Of a stretch of 64,000 nt of DNA, positions 32,692-41,431 are shown piece after piece. The notes below the pieces were generated by a model. The model did no database searches and was not told the DNA's origin. It worked only from the letters and a program-made list of their open reading frames with translations. Within the stretch, counting starts at the first letter, position 1; each line of letters opens with the position of its first letter. A program made the translations under genes and the position numbers. This stretch comes from an uncultured SAR92 cluster bacterium (lineage in GTDB: Bacteria; Pseudomonadota; Gammaproteobacteria; Pseudomonadales; Porticoccaceae). The stretch lies in the NCBI GenBank assembly GCA_902527245.1, contig CABZOI010000002.1, forward strand, positions 124,001 to 188,000, in the 5' to 3' direction.

Positions 32692-34644
32692 ATGATGAAT
32701 ACAAACGCACCATTATGGCATCCAAATAGCTTTAGATCTGAAAGTAGCAACTTAAAAAGATTTGAGCATGAACTGCACGAGGAGAGTGGATTTAAGTTTA
32801 ATTGTTACGACGATCTGCATTCTTGGTCAGTTAAAAATCCTGATGAATTTTGGAAACACATTTGGCATTTCTCCGATGTGAAGTACTCGAGATATTTCAA
32901 TGAGGTAGTATCCTCAGATACACACAGTTTTCGGGCGAAATGGTTTGATGGTTCCCGTTTAAATTTTGCCGAAAATCTATTGCGCAATAAAACAGATAGG
33001 CTCGCCATAATATCCATTTTAGAGAATGGAAGGCGTATCACTCTGACTTACCAGCAACTATTTGATTGTGTTGCCAAGTGTGCTCATGGATTAAAGAATC
33101 TTGGTATCAGTAAAGGAGATCGAGTTGTGGGCTTTGTGACTAATTCTCACGAGGCAGTGATTGCTATGTTAGCAACGACCTCACTCGGTGCGATTTGGTC
33201 ATCATGTTCTCCTGATTTTGGAGTCAATGGTGTTTTGGATCGATTTGGCCAGATAGAACCAAAGTTGATTTTTGCTTGTACAGATTATTTTTATAATGGA
33301 AAGCATATTAATTGTGTTCCCAGACTGAAAGAAATTCAGAGAGAGATCAAATCGCTAGATGCGATGATAACTTTCTCTTCAAAATCATCGGTAAGTTCGA
33401 CGTTAGAGAGTACGATTAGCTTCGAGTCATTATGTGAAAATAATGCCGAAGATATTAATTTTGTTCAATTGCCTTTTGATCATCCTTTGTACATTATGTA
33501 TTCCTCAGGGACAACGGGCCAGCCGAAGTGCATTGTTCACTCAGCAGGTGGATCTCTAATTCAACATCTCAAAGAGCATCAATTACATACGAACATAAAG
33601 CCTACCGATGTAGTTTTTTATTACACAACGTGTGGATGGATGATGTGGAATTGGTTGGTGAGTGTTTTAGCCAGTGAGGCAACGATTGTGCTTTACGACG
33701 GCTCACCTTTTTTCTCTTCACCTTCAATATTATTAGATATTGCGGAGAGGGAGAAAATAAGTATTTTTGGCGTTAGTGCTAAATATATATCTGCGATCGA
33801 AAAACAGGGTATTCAGCCGGTTAAGACGCATCGTCTTGAGCATATGCATACTATTTTGTCCACGGGATCACCTCTAACTCATGGAAGTTTTCAATATATC
33901 TATCGGTGTTTTAATCCAAGTATTCAACTGTCATCAATTAGTGGTGGAACGGATATCCTTTCTGCTTTTGTGGCTGGAAATCCTTGTTTGCCGGTGTATG
34001 CAGGCGAGATTCAATGCAAAACTTTGGGTATGGACGTCCAAATTTGGAGTGATTCAGGCGAATCCCTAAACGAAATTAAAGGTGAATTGGTTTGTGTAAA
34101 TTCATTTCCAAGTGCCCCCATTTACTTTTGGAATGATCCAGGAGATAAAAAGTATAAAAAAGCATATTTTGAAAAATTTACTGATGTTTGGTGTCAAGGA
34201 GATTATGGCGAGATAACATCCAATGGTGGAATCGTGATCTATGGACGCTCAGATGCAGTTCTTAATCCTGGTGGCGTAAGGATTGGAACTGCAGAAATTT
34301 ACAGACAAGTTGAAAAATTCGACACAATCACTGATTCAGTGTGTGTTGGTCAAAAATGGTATGAAGATACGCGCGTCATTCTTTTTGTTGTATTGAGAAC
34401 TGGAGAAAGTTTGAGCGATGAATTAATTCTCGACATTAAAAATCGTATTCGAATGGAGACAACTCCTCGACATGTCCCAGCCAAAATAATCCCGGTGAAA
34501 GATATTCCAAGGACGATCAGTGGCAAGACAGTGGAGCTTGCCGTCAGAAACTTGATTCATGGAGAAGAAATCAAAAACAGGGATGCGCTTGCAAATCCCG
34601 AATCATTGGAATATTTTAAGGATTTGGAAGAATTAAAAATTTGA
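32692..34644 (+). CDS. aacS: Acetoacetate-CoA ligase
   Basis: A 650-residue ANL-superfamily enzyme that activates acetoacetate with ATP and CoA. It has the AMP-binding loop YSSGTTGQPKCIVHSAGG, the acetoacetate-ligase-typical FYYTTCGWMMWNWLVS and GGTDILSAF, the hinge GRSDAVLNPGGVRIGTAEIY, and the catalytic Lys in GKTVELAV near the C-terminus. Length and the extended N-terminus (WHPNSFRSESSNLKRFE) separate it from acetyl-CoA synthetase. It feeds ketone or leucine-type degradation products into central metabolism. It lies 9 bases after the amidohydrolase. Confidence 0.92.
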   Translation: MMNTNAPLWHPNSFRSESSNLKRFEHELHEESGFKFNCYDDLHSWSVKNPDEFWKHIWHFSDVKYSRYFNEVVSSDTHSFRAKWFDGSRLNFAENLLRNKTDRLAIISILENGRRITLTYQQLFDCVAKCAHGLKNLGISKGDRVVGFVTNSHEAVIAMLATTSLGAIWSSCSPDFGVNGVLDRFGQIEPKLIFACTDYFYNGKHINCVPRLKEIQREIKSLDAMITFSSKSSVSSTLESTISFESLCENNAEDINFVQLPFDHPLYIMYSSGTTGQPKCIVHSAGGSLIQHLKEHQLHTNIKPTDVVFYYTTCGWMMWNWLVSVLASEATIVLYDGSPFFSSPSILLDIAEREKISIFGVSAKYISAIEKQGIQPVKTHRLEHMHTILSTGSPLTHGSFQYIYRCFNPSIQLSSISGGTDILSAFVAGNPCLPVYAGEIQCKTLGMDVQIWSDSGESLNEIKGELVCVNSFPSAPIYFWNDPGDKKYKKAYFEKFTDVWCQGDYGEITSNGGIVIYGRSDAVLNPGGVRIGTAEIYRQVEKFDTITDSVCVGQKWYEDTRVILFVVLRTGESLSDELILDIKNRIRMETTPRHVPAKIIPVKDIPRTISGKTVELAVRNLIHGEEIKNRDALANPESLEYFKDLEELKI

Positions 34645-34702
34645 TAAATTTAGTCTAGTATCAGTTACTATGACATATTAACAAACGAGGGGAGGTTTGA
34701 TT

Positions 34703-35443
34703 ATGTTGATGGCAACCAATGAGAGGGAACTTAGAGTTCAACTTGCTGCATGTTATAGGATTTTTGACTATCTAGGATGGACAGAACTCATATATAACCA
34801 CATCACAGTTAAGTTGCCTGGAGACAAAGAACACTTTTTAATAAATCCTTATGGCTTGCATTACAGTGAGATTACTGCTTCGAATCTGGTGAAGATGGAT
34901 GTTGATGGGAACATAGTTGAAGAATCTGAGTACACCGTTAATCCAGCGGGTATAGTAATCCATACTGCTATTCATTCTGCTCGAAGCGACGCAATATGTA
35001 TTGCACATACTCATACTAATACCGGAATGGCGGTTGCGTGCAGAAAAGAAGGACTTAGACACGATAATTTCTACTCTGCTCTCCAACAAGGAAGAATTGC
35101 TTATCATGATTTTGAGGGCATCACGGTTATGGATGATGAGAAGCCTAGGTTGATCGCTAATCTTGGGAATAAAAATTTAATGATACTCCGAAATCATGGA
35201 TTATTAACATGCGGAAGGTCAATTCCAGAGGCATTTTTTAATATGTGGGGTTTGCAAAGATCGTGTGATATACAAGTTGCCACTGATAGTTGTGGAGGAG
35301 AGGTTAACCCTGTGGCAGATTCTGTGTTGGCGAAGACAGAGAAACTGTTGCAGCTTCAGCATGGTGGAGCGCCATCAGGACAACTTGAATTTGATGCGAT
35401 GGTTAGGTTAATTGATAAAAAAGATAATAGTTACAAAAATTAG
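34703..35443 (+). CDS. Class II aldolase/adducin family protein
   Basis: A 246-residue protein of the class II aldolase/adducin fold. The metal-binding motif is IAHTHTNTGMA near residue 102, and a later NHGLLTCGRS. Close relatives include fuculose-1-phosphate and ribulose-5-phosphate epimerase-type enzymes, but many bacterial members have no proven substrate. The ATG at 34703 has GAGGGGAGG 7 bases upstream; the TTG at 34697 is only 1 base from this site, so I reject it. It sits 58 bases after the acetoacetate-CoA ligase and 13 bases before the HD protein, in one apparent operon. Confidence 0.85.
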   Translation: MLMATNERELRVQLAACYRIFDYLGWTELIYNHITVKLPGDKEHFLINPYGLHYSEITASNLVKMDVDGNIVEESEYTVNPAGIVIHTAIHSARSDAICIAHTHTNTGMAVACRKEGLRHDNFYSALQQGRIAYHDFEGITVMDDEKPRLIANLGNKNLMILRNHGLLTCGRSIPEAFFNMWGLQRSCDIQVATDSCGGEVNPVADSVLAKTEKLLQLQHGGAPSGQLEFDAMVRLIDKKDNSYKN

Positions 35444-35456
35444 GTAGGTCATATTT

Positions 35457-36029
35457 ATGAAAGATCAAGCAAGCTTTACCGCTATGGAAGATGGCACAGC
35501 AGAGGATTACTCAATAATTGGAAAGCATCATGCAGAATTCTCTTCCCAATTATACAAAAGAGTACTTAGTCATCTTGAACTTTTAAAAGGTGATACAGGG
35601 GGGTTTGCAGTTGACCGATACACACATAGTCTTCAATCGGCAACTCGAGCTTATAGAGATGGGCGAGACGAGGAATATATTGTTTGTGCTCTTCTGCATG
35701 ACATTGGTGATACGATTGCATCCGCAAATCATGCAGAACTGGCAGCTACAATGCTCGAGCCGTTTGTGAGTGAAGAGAATTATTGGATAATTAAGCATCA
35801 CGGGATTTTTCAAGGATATTACTTTTTTGAGCACCTCGGCCTTGACAAAAATTTAAGAGATAAATACAAGGATTGCCCACATTTTGATGCATGTGCGGAG
35901 TTCTGTGCAAAGTATGATCAAAACTCGTTCGATCCCGAATATGACACAATGGATATCGAGCACTTCATTCCAATGGTCAAAAGAGTCTTTGAGAAGCCAA
36001 AAAGATCTATTTACAACCGCAACAATTAG
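35457..36029 (+). CDS. HD-domain protein, PhnZ/TmpB-like diiron oxygenase candidate
   Basis: A 190-residue HD-domain protein. It has the His in YTHSLQSATRA, the HD motif LLHDIGD, a third His in SANHAELAATML, HH in IIKHHGIFQ and an Asp in CAKYDQNSFDP. The His-x-Leu-Gln start and the Tyr-Asp at the end are arranged as in mixed-valence diiron oxygenases (PhnZ, TmpB, MIOX) rather than in HD phosphohydrolases. The ligand pattern is therefore compatible with an oxygenase that cleaves a C-C or C-P bond. No phosphonate genes are nearby, so the substrate is open. The gene is the last in a plus-strand group. Confidence 0.75.
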   Translation: MKDQASFTAMEDGTAEDYSIIGKHHAEFSSQLYKRVLSHLELLKGDTGGFAVDRYTHSLQSATRAYRDGRDEEYIVCALLHDIGDTIASANHAELAATMLEPFVSEENYWIIKHHGIFQGYYFFEHLGLDKNLRDKYKDCPHFDACAEFCAKYDQNSFDPEYDTMDIEHFIPMVKRVFEKPKRSIYNRNN

Positions 36030-36050
36030 TTCTTATTTTTGGTATCGCAA

Positions 36051-36530
36051 TTAGGAAAACCATGGATGTTCTCCAAATTGGTTATGCTGGATTTTTTCTC
36101 CAGTGGTTAAGTATGTTGCCAAGCCGGAAAGGACATGATCAAGGTAGTTCCGTAGACGATGTTTTATAATTAACTGATGCGCAAACCATTTTTTTATTGG
36201 ATTATTTGGTAAGAATTTGGGTTTGATAGATATCATTATTTTTGAGCTATTTTCATCGCCACTTATGCACCAATCTACATCCGCAGTGAATCTTCCATTG
36301 GAAATTGTAAGAGCATAGCCTTTACCATCAGTCCACTCTCTCCATTTTCTGGTGTAGGTTCGATTGTTTAGGTAGATAAGCTCATCTATTGATTCATCTT
36401 TCGCCCATTTATTAACATTATTAGATTGACAAAAAGGATGGAAATTTTCCAAATTGCGCTCACTGGAAATTGCTTCCCAAAGAGAATCTTTAGATGCAGG
36501 TATATGTTTGGTAACGCTGACGACTGCCAT
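36051..36530 (-). CDS. SRPBCC family protein
   Basis: A 159-residue protein of the START/SRPBCC (polyketide cyclase-like) fold: an N-terminal strand VVSVTKHIPASKDSLWEAIS, a mid-region SNGRFTADVDWCISG, and a C-terminal helix ending in HVLSGLATYLTTG. These proteins bind hydrophobic ligands in a deep cavity. No specific ligand can be read. It is followed on the minus strand by nothing; its upstream neighbour DUF2905 starts 16 bases before it. Confidence 0.75.
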   Translation of the reverse strand: MAVVSVTKHIPASKDSLWEAISSERNLENFHPFCQSNNVNKWAKDESIDELIYLNNRTYTRKWREWTDGKGYALTISNGRFTADVDWCISGDENSSKIMISIKPKFLPNNPIKKWFAHQLIIKHRLRNYLDHVLSGLATYLTTGEKIQHNQFGEHPWFS

Positions 36531-36545
36531 GGAAAATTTAATACC

Positions 36546-36743
36546 CTATTTAAAGAAGTTTAAGACCAACGACACGAGAACACTTAAAATTATACAAGTC
36601 ATGATAGGAAAGAAAAAAGAAGAATTACCTGATTGGAAAACTATGTCCCCAGGTAATTTGCCCAGAGGTATTTTTTTCAGCACCGGATAAAATATACCTG
36701 CCAAAATAATGAGTATTCCTAAGATGATTAATATTTTCTGCAT
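36546..36743 (-). CDS. DUF2905 family membrane protein
   Basis: A 65-residue protein with two transmembrane helices (ILIILGILIILAGIFYP and FFFPIMTCIILSVLVSLVL) and the conserved IPLGKLPGDIVFQSGN between them, which defines DUF2905. The function is unknown. It sits between the photolyase and SRPBCC genes on the same strand, with gaps of 12 and 15 bases, so the three may form a transcript. Confidence 0.88.
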   Translation of the reverse strand: MQKILIILGILIILAGIFYPVLKKIPLGKLPGDIVFQSGNSSFFFPIMTCIILSVLVSLVLNFFK

Positions 36744-36755
36744 TATTTCCTTTGC

Positions 36756-38231
36756 TCACGTTTTCACACGTAGTTTATTACTTCTTGTATGTTTGTCTAA
36801 GATTCTCTGTTTCTCAAGTTTCACTAAATCATTACTTCTATGTCCCCAAATCTTTTTTCGAGCATTTGAAGCTCCAATTTTATGATCTATGATTGGTTTA
36901 TGATATGCCAAGTGGGGCTTTATATCTTGAAAGAAATCAGTTGACGAGAAATATTTCCAGGGTTCATGGATTGAATCCACTGGACAGGATTCAAGTTCAG
37001 GGATCCATTCTTTTATGAATACGCCTTCTTTGTCATGATCTTGAGACTGCTTCACAGGATTGTAGATTCTAATTGTATTGATACCAGTGGTTCCTGCCTG
37101 CATTTGAAATTGTGGGAAATGAATGCCCGGCTCATAATCAAGAAACTGCTTCGCCAGAAAGTTAGCGCCATCTCTCCAATCTTGATCTAAATGATGGCAA
37201 AAAAAAGAAACCAACATAGCTCTCATTCTAAAATTAAGCCATCCAGATGCAACGACACTCCTTATACTCGCATCTATCATTGGGAAGCCCGTTTTTCCTC
37301 TCATCCAGTTGGTTATAAATTCTTGATTTCTTTCTCTTTCAAGGAGCTCATATCCTCTGTTGATGCATCGAGTCTCATACTCACACTCATCCTCAAATTT
37401 CTGCATGAAATGACAACGCCATTTTAATCGAGTGAGAAAGCCATTGAAATTTCTCTTATTTTGATCAAACTTTGGATGATACTTTATGTATTGATAACAT
37501 TGTTTTGATGAAATATTACCCCACGACAAGTAAACAGAAATTCGACTGCATGATTTCTTGCTTTTTGAGGGATTAGATATATTAGATAAGTATGCTTCAC
37601 TCCGATCGACTAAAAATGAACTTAAATATTCCCAGGCATATTTTTCTCCAGGAGGTTGAAAATTCTCCGTATTTAAAGATAGGAAAGTCGTCAGGCTTTT
37701 TGGTAAAGGTTTATTGAATTTGATTGAAACAGTTTTTCGATTTGAGTATCTGTTTTGTATTATTGGCATCTGCATTGTTTCATACCATCTTCGATCCCAT
37801 CCATTTCTGCTGTTTATACCCCGAATTACGCCGTTTGTTGGACTCTCGATCCAGTTAATGCGTTTTGATTTAAAATGATTGCGAAGTCTGACATCTCTGT
37901 CCCAAGTCTCTTTGACACCTGTTTCTATATGGCTAAATATATTTAAAATCTGATATTCGATGCTTAAAGAGTCAAAGATTTCTTCAGCTTCTGAGTAGAG
38001 TACTTCAACTTGTTTGTTATACGCCTTTAAAGTTAAGTTGATATTTTTTATCGATTCCAAAGCAAACCAGAGATGCCGAGGTGACCAATCTGGTCTCTTT
38101 AAAAGAGATGGTTCAATAAAATATAAAATGATGTACGGAATATCCGAGTCTTCAGCCAATTTGAGAGGAAGATGATCTTGGGTTCTTAAGTCTCTCTTAA
38201 GCCAAACGATGTTTATGCTTTGTTTTGTCAC
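36756..38231 (-). CDS. Cryptochrome/photolyase family protein, atypical
   Basis: A 491-residue FAD flavoprotein. It starts with INIVWLKRDLRTQDHLP and has the FAD-binding domain in the C-terminal half (TGFPMIDASIRSVVASGWLN, LDQDWRDGANF, GINTIRIYNPVKQSQDHD). The start is a GTG codon. Compared with E. coli photolyase, W306 and W359 of the electron chain are kept (W309, W352), but W382 is Phe375 and W384 is Met377, and the Asn facing FAD N5 is replaced (His371/Phe372 region). The sequence GTTGINTIRIYNPVKQS marks a bacterial subgroup. Repair activity is possible but not assured; a light sensor is an alternative. Confidence 0.82.
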   Translation of the reverse strand: MTKQSINIVWLKRDLRTQDHLPLKLAEDSDIPYIILYFIEPSLLKRPDWSPRHLWFALESIKNINLTLKAYNKQVEVLYSEAEEIFDSLSIEYQILNIFSHIETGVKETWDRDVRLRNHFKSKRINWIESPTNGVIRGINSRNGWDRRWYETMQMPIIQNRYSNRKTVSIKFNKPLPKSLTTFLSLNTENFQPPGEKYAWEYLSSFLVDRSEAYLSNISNPSKSKKSCSRISVYLSWGNISSKQCYQYIKYHPKFDQNKRNFNGFLTRLKWRCHFMQKFEDECEYETRCINRGYELLERERNQEFITNWMRGKTGFPMIDASIRSVVASGWLNFRMRAMLVSFFCHHLDQDWRDGANFLAKQFLDYEPGIHFPQFQMQAGTTGINTIRIYNPVKQSQDHDKEGVFIKEWIPELESCPVDSIHEPWKYFSSTDFFQDIKPHLAYHKPIIDHKIGASNARKKIWGHRSNDLVKLEKQRILDKHTRSNKLRVKT

Positions 38232-38308
38232 TTTACTTAGTTAAAACCTTCTTTATATACTGAAAATAGCGTTAAGCTTGGGTTTTACGAGCTTAGTTAA
38301 TTGAAGGC

Positions 38309-39025
38309 TCAAATACTTTTAGAGTGATATTGATTTCTTTTATCTTTGATATACAGTGGCAAGTACACAAGTAGCATGAATGCGAATGCTACAGGTATTA
38401 ATGGAATCATATGATAGGGAGCATCAGGTAAAAACAGGACAATAATGTTATTACCGATGGGTTTTTCGAATGTGTACCAGTAATTCCCCAATGGGTACAA
38501 AATATAATTTATAATGTAAATTGGAATTAGCATTAATAAAGTCCATCCAAAGATAATAAATATATCTTTGCTATAAGGACGGTCACCGAATACTGTCAGT
38601 CCGAATGAAACGCCCAGGATAATAATTGTATGTCCATATTGATTTGCAAGATAACCAACAGATGGCAGTCCATACAACACATCAGGAGTTATTAAAGCCA
38701 TTCCAGCTCCCGCAATACCCCAAAAGTAAGCGAAATTAAAAAATATTTTTTTACCTGTCAGCATATACACCACTATTGCAAATGCAGAAAAATCACACAT
38801 ATGTATTGGCAAAGCGTTTTGCCAGGGCTCATTGAATAGTATAAGCGTCTTGTATAATTCAAATGCTTGGAATGTAATTATCAAAGCTACCATCATAAAT
38901 TTTACTTTTAGTAGCGTTGCTTTTTTTGCTCCAACAAATATCTGGGGGATACAAATAATCAAAAAAACGCATAAGGCAACGATTAGTGCATGAGAGAAAG
39001 ATAAAATTTTGAATTCTTCTGCCAT
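38309..39025 (-). CDS. YwaF/TIGR02206 family membrane protein
   Basis: A 238-residue inner-membrane protein with six or seven helices. Conserved stretches NALPIHMCDFSAFAIV, ALITPDVLYGLPSV and a His in NQYGHTIIILG match TIGR02206/YwaF. The function is unknown. It follows the CotH gene on the same strand with 26 bases between. Confidence 0.8.
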   Translation of the reverse strand: MAEEFKILSFSHALIVALCVFLIICIPQIFVGAKKATLLKVKFMMVALIITFQAFELYKTLILFNEPWQNALPIHMCDFSAFAIVVYMLTGKKIFFNFAYFWGIAGAGMALITPDVLYGLPSVGYLANQYGHTIIILGVSFGLTVFGDRPYSKDIFIIFGWTLLMLIPIYIINYILYPLGNYWYTFEKPIGNNIIVLFLPDAPYHMIPLIPVAFAFMLLVYLPLYIKDKRNQYHSKSI

Positions 39026-39051
39026 AAAAAACCAACTACCTACTTGTACTT

Positions 39052-41409
39052 TTAAAAGCCGTTTTCTTGCAATTCCTGGTAAAGAGTCTCACGCCGCATT
39101 TCAACAAACTTTTTGATTGATATATCTCTATAATCACAGCCCGTGTCCTCACTGTCGAGTGACGCATTGTTATAAATAAAACCACATCCATCGGGCAAAC
39201 CTGCTTCCGTATTTCTTATTGCCTCTTCAACCAACGCATTTCTTGCTAAAATTTTCTCTTGTATTAAGGTCAAAGTGAACTGATTGTCTAAGATTGATTT
39301 TATCTCCTCATACAAAAGATCTTTATTAGCTTGCTCTGAGAAAATTATGTCCCACAATATTGGATTAACGCTTCCTAATTCACGCTGTGCCCAATCGACT
39401 TTGCCAGGAGATGGGAAGGCGTAAGTATTTGCTATATCTCTGAATGCGGAGAACCATGATGGCGAACCATTAGATAAGTCATGACTATCTCTAAATACAA
39501 AATCAAAATCATTGACCATGTAAATCCATTTATTTTTTATTGGATTAAAATACAGATAGTAATTATTTGCCACACGAACGTAGTGATCAACTGCACCCAT
39601 CGTTATCTCGGCTGCTTGAGCCTTAATAAAACCGGGGACATCAAATTGCTCTTCGAGCATAACTGCGCTCGGCATAGATTGCAGAAATGACATGAAGTTT
39701 TGCAGTTTCTCTCGACCTTCAGCAATACTATTTTTCTTAGTTTTCAAGTCATAAATTGGCCTATAGGGTTTAAATTGAGATTCTTCACCACTGTCATTAA
39801 TGTCTGAATTTACAAACGAAGGATTCATATAGTTTGCTGTCCCAAGCCATTCCTCTCTCGATTTTGGATCAGACTTTTCAACACCAATCATACAAAAGTT
39901 TGGATCCTCATAATGAGTTGAACTTTCGTATGGAACGCATGTTGGATTAGCATCTCTCCAATCTGCTAAATCTGCATTTCCACCTATTTTGAACAAAAAT
40001 CCATTTCGACCAAAATACCGCTCGACAAAAGGTTCATCAATTTGTTCAACCATTTGAAATACGCCCAGTTTGTACTCGCGAGGTAAGGACTGACCATAAA
40101 AAGTGCCATTGCCAGTGATTCTGAGAGTTATATTCGCATGAGCAACTCTAGATGCAGGAACACCAATCGAATTTAGTATGTCATGCGCAAGGAGCTCTCT
40201 TTGATAAGATGGGTCGTCTCTGTTAAATCTGAAAAAAACTTTATCTAGACCCATAAACTCTCTTCCGTCATTCTCAGTTATCTCTGCAAGATTTTTACCC
40301 ACCCTGTTATTGCATGGATGACCATCTACTGGAGCGAGCTGTCCTGCTGAATTGATACATGAGTAAACACTTTCATCCTCATCAAATTCCTCATCAAATT
40401 TAATTCCGAAACTAAATCTTCTCGGTTTTACCGTCCAATCACCATTACTCTGTTGAAACCAATACTCTGGCCACTGTCTACTGGTATTCCCTCTCATTTT
40501 AAATCCCACATTATCCAAACGATCAATGACATTTCCATTTTCATCAAGGTATTCAAAATCTAGTTGTCGGTATACTTCACTGTGAGTCCAGGAATTCCAC
40601 TCAGAAACCACTCCATTAGCATCGCCATTTGTATAGCGAGCCCTCTCGGTATCAAGCACAAATCTTTGCCACTCTGATTCATCTATTGTTAGACGAATTT
40701 GATGCAATGTATCTAAATTGAATAGTGGTGCTGATAAATCAGATTCGCATAAAATATCTACAGATTGATCAGAGTTTTGAATGGTTCCAGAGTATTGCTC
40801 TAAATGACACTCTTGCCTGCCTGGATGTCTGTCTATTTCTAGTTGGAAGGATGATCCTGTTTCAATGCCGCTGTTAAAACCATGAGTTCCGTTGTCGTTA
40901 ATTGTTATAACTTGTGTTTGATCTGCACATTCGTTAAACCCCGGATTTACAAGACAACCAGTTAAACTGATGTCCATTTCCCGAAACGCATCAAGGGAAT
41001 CTGTATTCATTATTATGTAGAACAGTTTGCTTATCACGGTCAATGTGAATGAGATAGAATCGCTCAACTGACCATCCGAGACTGTTATTGTTATAGAGTA
41101 TGTAGAATTAAGATCACCATCCCCTGGAATACCATATAGCCTTCCAGATGATGATTCAAAAGACGCCCAGTTAGGTTTCCCTGAAATACTAAATGTAAGA
41201 TTATCATTCTCTGCATCATATGCTGAAGGATAAAAGTCCAAGTTAGCGCCAACTCTAATCTTGGTGATACTTCCCGATATACTCGGAGCTGTATTTTGAT
41301 TATTAGAATTGTCAGGAGCCGCAGAATTTGATCCACCTCCACCACCTCCGCAAGAGGCAACTAAACTAATTAATGCAGCAAGTAGCAAGTTAATTAAACT
41401 TTTTTGCAT
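39052..41409 (-). CDS. CotH-kinase family lipoprotein with Ig/cadherin-like domain
   Basis: A 785-residue lipoprotein: signal, lipobox VASC and a Gly-rich linker CGGGGGG, then a He_PIG/cadherin-like domain (APSISGSITKI, NLTFSISGKPNWASFES, YSITITVSDGQLSD), then a CotH domain starting around LHQIRLTIDESEWQRFV. CotH signatures include VGFKMRGNTSRQW, ELLAHDILNSIGVPASRVAH, LGVFQMVEQIDEPFVERYF and VNDFDFVFRD. CotH proteins are protein-kinase-like and phosphorylate spore-coat proteins in Bacillus; marine members of this type probably act on envelope or extracellular matter. The substrate is unknown. Single long gene upstream of YwaF-like. Confidence 0.85.
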   Translation of the reverse strand: MQKSLINLLLAALISLVASCGGGGGGSNSAAPDNSNNQNTAPSISGSITKIRVGANLDFYPSAYDAENDNLTFSISGKPNWASFESSSGRLYGIPGDGDLNSTYSITITVSDGQLSDSISFTLTVISKLFYIIMNTDSLDAFREMDISLTGCLVNPGFNECADQTQVITINDNGTHGFNSGIETGSSFQLEIDRHPGRQECHLEQYSGTIQNSDQSVDILCESDLSAPLFNLDTLHQIRLTIDESEWQRFVLDTERARYTNGDANGVVSEWNSWTHSEVYRQLDFEYLDENGNVIDRLDNVGFKMRGNTSRQWPEYWFQQSNGDWTVKPRRFSFGIKFDEEFDEDESVYSCINSAGQLAPVDGHPCNNRVGKNLAEITENDGREFMGLDKVFFRFNRDDPSYQRELLAHDILNSIGVPASRVAHANITLRITGNGTFYGQSLPREYKLGVFQMVEQIDEPFVERYFGRNGFLFKIGGNADLADWRDANPTCVPYESSTHYEDPNFCMIGVEKSDPKSREEWLGTANYMNPSFVNSDINDSGEESQFKPYRPIYDLKTKKNSIAEGREKLQNFMSFLQSMPSAVMLEEQFDVPGFIKAQAAEITMGAVDHYVRVANNYYLYFNPIKNKWIYMVNDFDFVFRDSHDLSNGSPSWFSAFRDIANTYAFPSPGKVDWAQRELGSVNPILWDIIFSEQANKDLLYEEIKSILDNQFTLTLIQEKILARNALVEEAIRNTEAGLPDGCGFIYNNASLDSEDTGCDYRDISIKKFVEMRRETLYQELQENGF

Positions 41410-41431
41410 AATCTTAGGTCAATATATTGGT

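Noticed and set aside
34697-34702. TTG start for the class II aldolase
   Set aside because: Only one base separates it from the strong GAGGGGAGG site, while ATG at 34703 is at an ideal distance.
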